Part shown: positions 38,296 to 42,679 of the stretch, piece after piece | Position numbering within the stretch: position 1 is the stretch's first letter | How the letters are laid out: every line of letters starts with the position of its first letter | The notes under the pieces: model-generated | The model's input: only the letters and a program-made list of their open reading frames with translations | What the model was told of the DNA's origin: nothing | Database searches by the model: none | Source of the DNA: a virus | Direction: 5' to 3' (one strand) | DNA: 42,679 nt | Virus record (IMG/VR): IMGVR_UViG_3300048588_000379 | Location: 1 to 42,679 of that record | Program-made: the position numbers and the translations under genes

Positions 38296-40893
38296 TCAAT
38301 CCATGCAATACGTCATCGGTATCGCGACGCCACGTTGGAGCAACCCGCCACCAAACCGGATGGGGTCGGTCTTGCGCGCGCCTTCGATGCGACCAAGGAT
38401 CTTCGCGTGTCCGTTCGCCCACGGCGTCCGGTCCAATGTCCGGCGAATCCAGTCGGAATTGTTTGAGACCACGACATACCCCTCCACCGTTTTAAGCCCG
38501 TGGCGCGCGAGCCTGGTGTTCGCCACATCCGATCCGATGCCGTCATCGATGCGCAGTCGCGCGGATATCTGCACGAGTTCACCGATCGTGCGTTCGACCA
38601 TGTTGTACCCCTGCTCGACGCGGATGACCTGCTCAAGAAGGAAATTGAGCAGCATGTCCTCGTCGCGCTGTTCGTCCAACCCGCGCTCCTCGCTCCAATC
38701 CTGCTTACGAATCCACTCCACCGCGTTGTCGTAGGATATGCGCTTGTCCGAATACAGCGAGTACGCGCCCGCGAGAAGGGTTCCGATCTGGTCGCCGGTT
38801 CTCTGGTAGTTCAATTCCGCGCCCGCCGCCGCCGCGAATGTGCGAGCGTTGTCCAATATGATAGGCAGGATGCGAACCGTTCGGGCTTGCAAGCGCGCCG
38901 CGAACTCGTCGGTAAGGATGTCGTGATGCAGTTTTTGGAGCTTCGACCATCGCGCCTCGCGTTCGCCTTGGTCTAGAATGCGTTTGATGGCAAGCACGGA
39001 TATCCGCGTCTTGTCCGCTTGCTTGGCAGCTTGCACCGCGATCGACCCGAGCGCGAAGCACGATTTGATGTTGAAGTCCATCGCCCGTCCGCCCGCGCTA
39101 CCCTTGATGATTTTTCCACCGTCCGCCGATGACGCCGATCGCATGATGGCGAGGATTTTCTGAATCCGGTCGTTGTCTGATTTACCGTCGGTGTCGGCCT
39201 CATCGAACACGATCGGCATCGCGTCGTGCTTGAGCGTCTGCCGAAGCCCCGCCTCGGTCGTTTCGCCCTGAACCGCAAGGCCGGTATCGCCGAGCAACGG
39301 GCGCACGATGCGTTCCAAGATCCACGACTTGCCCGTTCCCGCGCCACCCGTGATCCAGATGTGCGGACGCCATTGGAGCGCGCCACACACAGGAGCCAAC
39401 ACGCACCACCCCGCAAGCAGGTAGGCGTTGACAGGGCGCTCCCAATTAACGAGCGCAAGCACGTCCATAAAGCGGTTGGCTTCGGTGTTTCCGAGGGGTT
39501 TTTCGGTGGGGAATTTCAGGGCGTTGGACTGCTCGTACATGAACCGCGATTGCAGTTGACCGAGGCGAACCATGGCGCCATCTGCAACCAAGTAATCGCC
39601 CGAATGCAGCACCACGCGTCCGTCGTCGATCCACGCCCCTCGACCACGTACGAGCGATTCGTCGAACATGCCTTGCATATAGGACTGAGACACGAGCCAG
39701 GATACGGCCATGTCCATATCCATGCCACGCTTGGACGGGAAATTCGATTCCCACCACGTCGGGTCTGGAACCAATGTCAATAGGTTGTTCTTGGACATCG
39801 ATCCCGCCGTGATCCGGATGATGGTCTTGGAGCGGTTGACGTAGAAGCAGAACGATTGGGATATCTCTGTTTTTTCGAATCCCAGGAACTTGAACATCCC
39901 ATTCTCGATTCCCGAAGGTTCGACCTTCGGTGGCAGGGGCGGATTGGATGTGACCTTGTAATTCGGTGATGGAACGGTTTTGATCTGATTGCCCTTGGTG
40001 CGCACGTAGGCCAGCGCCATATCCGTCGTCCAATCGTCGTCGGCGATGTCCCATCCCTTGGGTGTTCCAACGGGTGGCACGACGTATCGAACGACGCACC
40101 CGTTGGCCGAAAGATGATCCCCGATCCATGCGACGGCCTTGATGCCGGCCTCATCGTTATCCGGCCACAGCACAACTTTGCGACCGTACACCGGCGACCA
40201 GTCCACATGCGCCACGCCGTCGGTTCCACCCTGCCACGACACGCACACGAGGTCGGGGAACAACTTGCTCGCCGCGTCGCATGATTTCTCGCCCTCGGTG
40301 ATCATCACCGTGGCGGTCGCATTGGCGCGCAGTTTCGGCATGCCGTAGATCGGCCTTGGTTTCGGGAATCCCGCCCACGCCCATTGTTGGCGTCCGTTTT
40401 TCTCGACGTATGTTTGCGGAAACACCTGTTTGCCACCATTTGGCTCATTGAACCGCACGGTGTATCCTATCAGCGCGCCGTCAAGATCGCGGTACTCCCA
40501 ACGCTTGGCGAACTGAAGGTCTGATTTCTTATCCGGTGGACGTGGCGCGTCAGCGGGTACGGGGATGATGGCGGATGATTTCGCCGGTTCGGATTTGCTC
40601 ACCACGACCGGCGACGGTTTGAACGTTCCGGTTTTGCCGTCAAGGTAGTCCACGGCCTTGAGGAAATCCATGCCACCGAGTTTGAGGAACTCCAGCGCGT
40701 CCCCACCCGCCCCGCAAGCGAAGCACTTGAATATCTGTTTGCCCTGACTCACCGACAGCGACGCCTTGGTGTCGTTGTGGAACGGGCATATGCCGACGTG
40801 TTCTGCTCCCTTGCGCTTAAGGCTCACTTCGCGCGATATCACGTCAAGGATGTCGATTCGGGAAAGCAGGGCGTCGGTGTCGATTTTGGACAT
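38296..40893 (-). CDS. DNA primase-helicase, 865 aa
   Basis: Bifunctional replication enzyme. The N-terminal CHC2 zinc finger has C36, H39, C57 and C60 (GICPFHNDTK ... FKCFACGAGG). A Toprim domain follows with MITEGEKSCDAA (198-209) and VLWPDNDEAG (241-250). The C-terminal ATPase has Walker A ITGGAGTGKSW (514-524) and Walker B IVFDEADTDG (561-570), of the DUF927-like helicase type. It synthesises primers and unwinds the fork. ATG at 40893; stop followed by the RNA operon. Largest gene in the window. Confidence 0.93.
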   Translation of the reverse strand: MSKIDTDALLSRIDILDVISREVSLKRKGAEHVGICPFHNDTKASLSVSQGKQIFKCFACGAGGDALEFLKLGGMDFLKAVDYLDGKTGTFKPSPVVVSKSEPAKSSAIIPVPADAPRPPDKKSDLQFAKRWEYRDLDGALIGYTVRFNEPNGGKQVFPQTYVEKNGRQQWAWAGFPKPRPIYGMPKLRANATATVMITEGEKSCDAASKLFPDLVCVSWQGGTDGVAHVDWSPVYGRKVVLWPDNDEAGIKAVAWIGDHLSANGCVVRYVVPPVGTPKGWDIADDDWTTDMALAYVRTKGNQIKTVPSPNYKVTSNPPLPPKVEPSGIENGMFKFLGFEKTEISQSFCFYVNRSKTIIRITAGSMSKNNLLTLVPDPTWWESNFPSKRGMDMDMAVSWLVSQSYMQGMFDESLVRGRGAWIDDGRVVLHSGDYLVADGAMVRLGQLQSRFMYEQSNALKFPTEKPLGNTEANRFMDVLALVNWERPVNAYLLAGWCVLAPVCGALQWRPHIWITGGAGTGKSWILERIVRPLLGDTGLAVQGETTEAGLRQTLKHDAMPIVFDEADTDGKSDNDRIQKILAIMRSASSADGGKIIKGSAGGRAMDFNIKSCFALGSIAVQAAKQADKTRISVLAIKRILDQGEREARWSKLQKLHHDILTDEFAARLQARTVRILPIILDNARTFAAAAGAELNYQRTGDQIGTLLAGAYSLYSDKRISYDNAVEWIRKQDWSEERGLDEQRDEDMLLNFLLEQVIRVEQGYNMVERTIGELVQISARLRIDDGIGSDVANTRLARHGLKTVEGYVVVSNNSDWIRRTLDRTPWANGHAKILGRIEGARKTDPIRFGGGLLQRGVAIPMTYCMD

Positions 40894-40933
40894 GGAATTT
40901 GGGTGCGATGGATGTCAGGTGCGGGGCTGTAAG

Positions 40934-41314
40934 TTAGTCTATTCGGATAATGTCCGCAACGTTTTCCGGTGACCACGCGACGCCCGCCAATCCGCCTGCC
41001 TGCCGGACGCGGGATATGAAATTGAGTTGTTCGGCGGTCGCGCGTCCCTTGATGGATTTCACTTCGATGGCGGTGAACACGGCGATGGTTTTTCCCACCA
41101 TGTCAGGCGTTACAGTCACGGGAGTCCACCCGATCAGGTCGGATGAACCCTCGCACAGTCCTGCATGCAAGGGACGGGCGTTTCGGATGATGGTGAAATC
41201 ACCCTTGCGCGATGACTGACCAACCCACCCCTGACCGACGTTGTTTCGGAACGTGACGGCTCCGAGCTTGGTCGCTTGCAGTTGTATCCGGCGTTGGGTT
41301 TCGGATTCGGTCAT
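40934..41314 (-). CDS. VRR-NUC domain nuclease, 126 aa
   Basis: Small stand-alone PD-(D/E)XK nuclease of the VRR-NUC family, likely acting on branched DNA. Motifs: N-terminal helix with E (MTESETQRRIQLQATKLG), GLCEGSSDLIGW (the G-S-D-L-I-G metal site), AIEVKSIKGRATAEQLNFIS (E-x-K) and VRQAGGLAGVA. ATG at 41314 is chosen from the ATGA overlap with the DUF551 gene; the longer frame would overlap it more. Confidence 0.9.
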   Translation of the reverse strand: MTESETQRRIQLQATKLGAVTFRNNVGQGWVGQSSRKGDFTIIRNARPLHAGLCEGSSDLIGWTPVTVTPDMVGKTIAVFTAIEVKSIKGRATAEQLNFISRVRQAGGLAGVAWSPENVADIIRID

Positions 41315-41607
41315 GTGGCCTCCGGTCGGTCGATTCTGCGCCAATGGGTGACACCATCAATACACCCAAGCGAAGGGGCCACAAATCCAACACCCTCAAT
41401 GTACTCGCATTTCTGTGCGCCATATTCCGAGAAGCATAACACCGTTTCGCCATCATCCGGCAACCGTTCCTCAACCGGAATCCAACGGGTGAGCGATTCC
41501 ATTTGGTCGATGACTTCCAGATGATTGCCACGGTTCACGTCAAGCCATATCATTTCACGAAGATAGGCATAGCACTCTTGCAATGTCCATTCGTTTACAG
41601 GTTTCAT
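41311..41607 (-). CDS. DUF551-containing protein, 98 aa
   Basis: The C-terminal part matches the DUF551 pattern: TRWIPVEERLPDDGETVLCF ... GCIDGVTHWRRIDRPE. The N-terminal 35 residues are helical (MKPVNEWTLQECYAYLREMI). Such proteins are frequent in phages; function is unknown. Overlaps both neighbours by ATGA. Confidence 0.8.
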   Translation of the reverse strand: MKPVNEWTLQECYAYLREMIWLDVNRGNHLEVIDQMESLTRWIPVEERLPDDGETVLCFSEYGAQKCEYIEGVGFVAPSLGCIDGVTHWRRIDRPEAT

Positions 41608-42035
41608 GGCTTCATCCCCTCAATCACCCGCACCACCCGATGCAGAATCCGGTGGTTACGGCTACGGAACTGGCGGTAGCCGTCAACGGTGGGAGGGAAC
41701 GCACCCGTGCGGATTCCGTGTCGGACAACGGATATCTTCGAAATACGGTTCGATTTCAGATAGAACGCGACATCGGCAACCACAGAATCAGCATCCGGCA
41801 GCGGATCGTAGTCGAATCCTTCCGAGCGCAACACCCGCGCGATCACGTCCATTCGTTCGTACGACGCGGACCCGCCGTTGACGGCGTTCCAAATGTCGTT
41901 GTAGGCGATGGTCATTCCCGTGGCGTCGGTGACCATCTGCGCGACTACGCTGTGCTTGATACCGCGCTCGCGCATGAATTGGGCGATGCGTCCGCGCAGA
42001 CCCTCGTGGTCTGTATAGAAATTAAAGTTTTTCAT
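41604..42035 (-). CDS. Helix-turn-helix regulator, 143 aa
   Basis: First gene of the replication operon. LRGRIAQFMRERGIKHSVVA followed by QMVTDATGMTIAYNDIWNAV resembles an XRE-type HTH, and SVVADVAFYLKSNRISKISV looks like a second helical DNA-binding unit. ATG at 42035 follows the leader AAAAACACATCC and a promoter at 42066-42095; the longer open frame crosses that promoter. Probably controls early or replication genes. Confidence 0.75.
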   Translation of the reverse strand: MKNFNFYTDHEGLRGRIAQFMRERGIKHSVVAQMVTDATGMTIAYNDIWNAVNGGSASYERMDVIARVLRSEGFDYDPLPDADSVVADVAFYLKSNRISKISVVRHGIRTGAFPPTVDGYRQFRSRNHRILHRVVRVIEGMKP

Positions 42036-42065
42036 GGATGTGTTTTTATGACATGGTGACTGTTG

Positions 42066-42095
42066 CAAATATAAACAAATCGGGCGCGATGTCAA
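42066..42095 (-). promoter_or_regulatory. Bacteroidota-type promoter of the replication operon
   Basis: Minus strand TTG (42093-42095), 19-bp spacer, TATATTTG (42066-42073), 31 bp before the HTH regulator start. The TTG overlaps the last codons of the helicase gene. Same form as the promoters at 4177 and 37291. Confidence 0.7.
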
Positions 42096-42679
42096 CCCGT
42101 TTTTTTCTGCCGTGATAGGTATATGTGGTCCGCCCATCCGGGTTTGTACCCGCGACGCCGAGCCAGTTCCTTCAGATCCTCCAACGACTGCGCCGCGCGT
42201 TGCTCGCGGAACCTGTCCGCGCGGATGCGCTCTTTGTCCGCCTCGGTTATTTCGCGCAGTTCGCCGTCAACCTGATCCACTTCGCGACCTTCCGACACAT
42301 ATTCGTGCTTGCAGACCGGACATACCGGCGCAGGTTCGTGTATCGCGTAGCATGACGGGCATTGCTTGACGAGGGTCTTGGGTTCGTCCGATTTCTTACC
42401 CCGTTTCTTGGGTTCGGCCTCCAGCGACCAGTCCCGATGCTCGTCCGGCAATCCGTGGCGCATCACGTTACCCACATGGTCCAATATGATCGCGTGTGGT
42501 TTGCCCGGCGCCGGACGCAAAGCCCTGCCTACCTGCTGAAGGTACATACCAAGCGACTCGGTGGGACGAAGCAGGACCGCGCAAGCGACGGCGGGAATGT
42601 CCGTGCCTTCGCTTATGAGTTCGCACGATGTCACGCCATCCACGGTGCCGTTACCGAGGCCGTCAAGGATGCGTGTGCG
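42092..42679 (-). CDS. SF2 helicase, C-terminal part with zinc-ribbon tail
   Basis: C-terminal portion of the helicase that begins at 940 on the other side of the join; the last 127 bases duplicate the window start. It holds motif V (SEGTDIPA) and motif VI (QQVGRALRP, the arginine finger). A four-cysteine zinc-ribbon-like segment (CPSC...CPVC) follows, then a basic helical tail ending SRQKKTG. The 3' end overlaps the -33 element of the promoter of the next leftward operon (42066-42095). Four cysteines after the helicase core are common in phage helicases and may help bind nucleic acid; that part is inference. Confidence 0.93.
   Translation of the reverse strand, partial: RTRILDGLGNGTVDGVTSCELISEGTDIPAVACAVLLRPTESLGMYLQQVGRALRPAPGKPHAIILDHVGNVMRHGLPDEHRDWSLEAEPKKRGKKSDEPKTLVKQCPSCYAIHEPAPVCPVCKHEYVSEGREVDQVDGELREITEADKERIRADRFREQRAAQSLEDLKELARRRGYKPGWADHIYLSRQKKTG
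42553..42679. repeat. Terminal direct repeat, right copy (assembly overlap)
   Basis: Second copy of the 127-bp perfect repeat found at bases 1-127. Removing one copy restores one uninterrupted helicase gene of 467 codons including the stop. See the left copy for interpretation. Confidence 0.95.

Noticed and set aside
38200-38466. 88-aa plus-strand open frame over the tmRNA leader and primase 3' end
   Set aside because: Shadow of the primase coding strand; composition and overlap argue against a gene.
37911-38495. 194-aa plus-strand open frame
   Set aside because: It runs antisense through the tmRNA and the end of the primase gene and has no coding character or start signal.

Overview
The window is a complete, circularly assembled genome of a tailed double-stranded DNA phage. 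Its first and last 127 bases are identical, so the unique length is 42,552 bp, and one gene (an SF2 helicase) runs across the join. The virion genes indicate a long non-contractile (siphovirus-type) tail: there is a tape-measure protein, a tail-tube-like protein and a frameshifted tail-assembly chaperone pair, but no recognisable sheath. No integrase, transposase or CI-type repressor is visible, so a lytic life style is likely but not proven.

The host is probably a member of the Bacteroidota. At least four intergenic regions carry the TTG-N17-20-TAnnTTTG type of promoter typical of that phylum, usually as TATATTTGC. Many early genes lack a Shine-Dalgarno sequence and instead have A-rich leaders ending in ACATCC directly before the ATG. 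Base composition is GC-rich (by eye about 55-58%), with a few clearly AT-rich islands, so a GC-rich Bacteroidota lineage is the best guess. This is inference.

Layout, going leftward along the minus strand, where most genes lie. (1) 42035-38296: replication operon with an HTH regulator, a DUF551 protein, a VRR-NUC nuclease and a large primase-helicase. (2) 38182-37326: RNA operon with a phage tmRNA, tRNA-Ser(UGA), tRNA-Ser(GCU), an initiator-like tRNA-Met(CAU), a strongly folded unassigned RNA and a terminator. (3) 37268-34843: accessory genes and a C5-cytosine DNA methyltransferase. (4) A plus-strand gene (34180-34878) beside an AT-rich region with repeated GTTAC/GTAAC sites, a candidate origin or operator. 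(5) 33865-30957: small HTH protein, TerS, TerL and a Mu gpF-like head protein. (6) 30894-23155: accessory block with several glycosyltransferase-like genes, two SAM methyltransferases, a second, atypical cytosine methyltransferase and small AT-rich genes. (7) Portal and gpG-like genes inverted onto the plus strand (21349-23201). (8) 21232-6474: head-tail adaptors, ClpP-type protease/scaffold, decoration protein, major capsid, tail genes, adsorption genes including a LamG lectin-like protein, and the lysis genes with a T4-type lysozyme. (9) A convergent plus-strand recombination pair (RecE-like nuclease and a probable annealing protein, 4496-6305). (10) 4417-1: early operon with an XRE regulator, a remarkable 18-bp-repeat beta-helix protein, several very small overlapping genes and the helicase.

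The most interesting items are: the programmed -1 frameshift in the tail chaperones; the compact tmRNA with a non-canonical LAVAV tag ending; the initiator-like tRNA and unassigned folded RNA in the same operon; the 28-unit hexapeptide repeat protein; a cryptic subtilase-like domain in a tail gene; a shared 14-bp element at identical spacing ahead of two late gene clusters; and the glycosyltransferase/methyltransferase block splitting the head genes.
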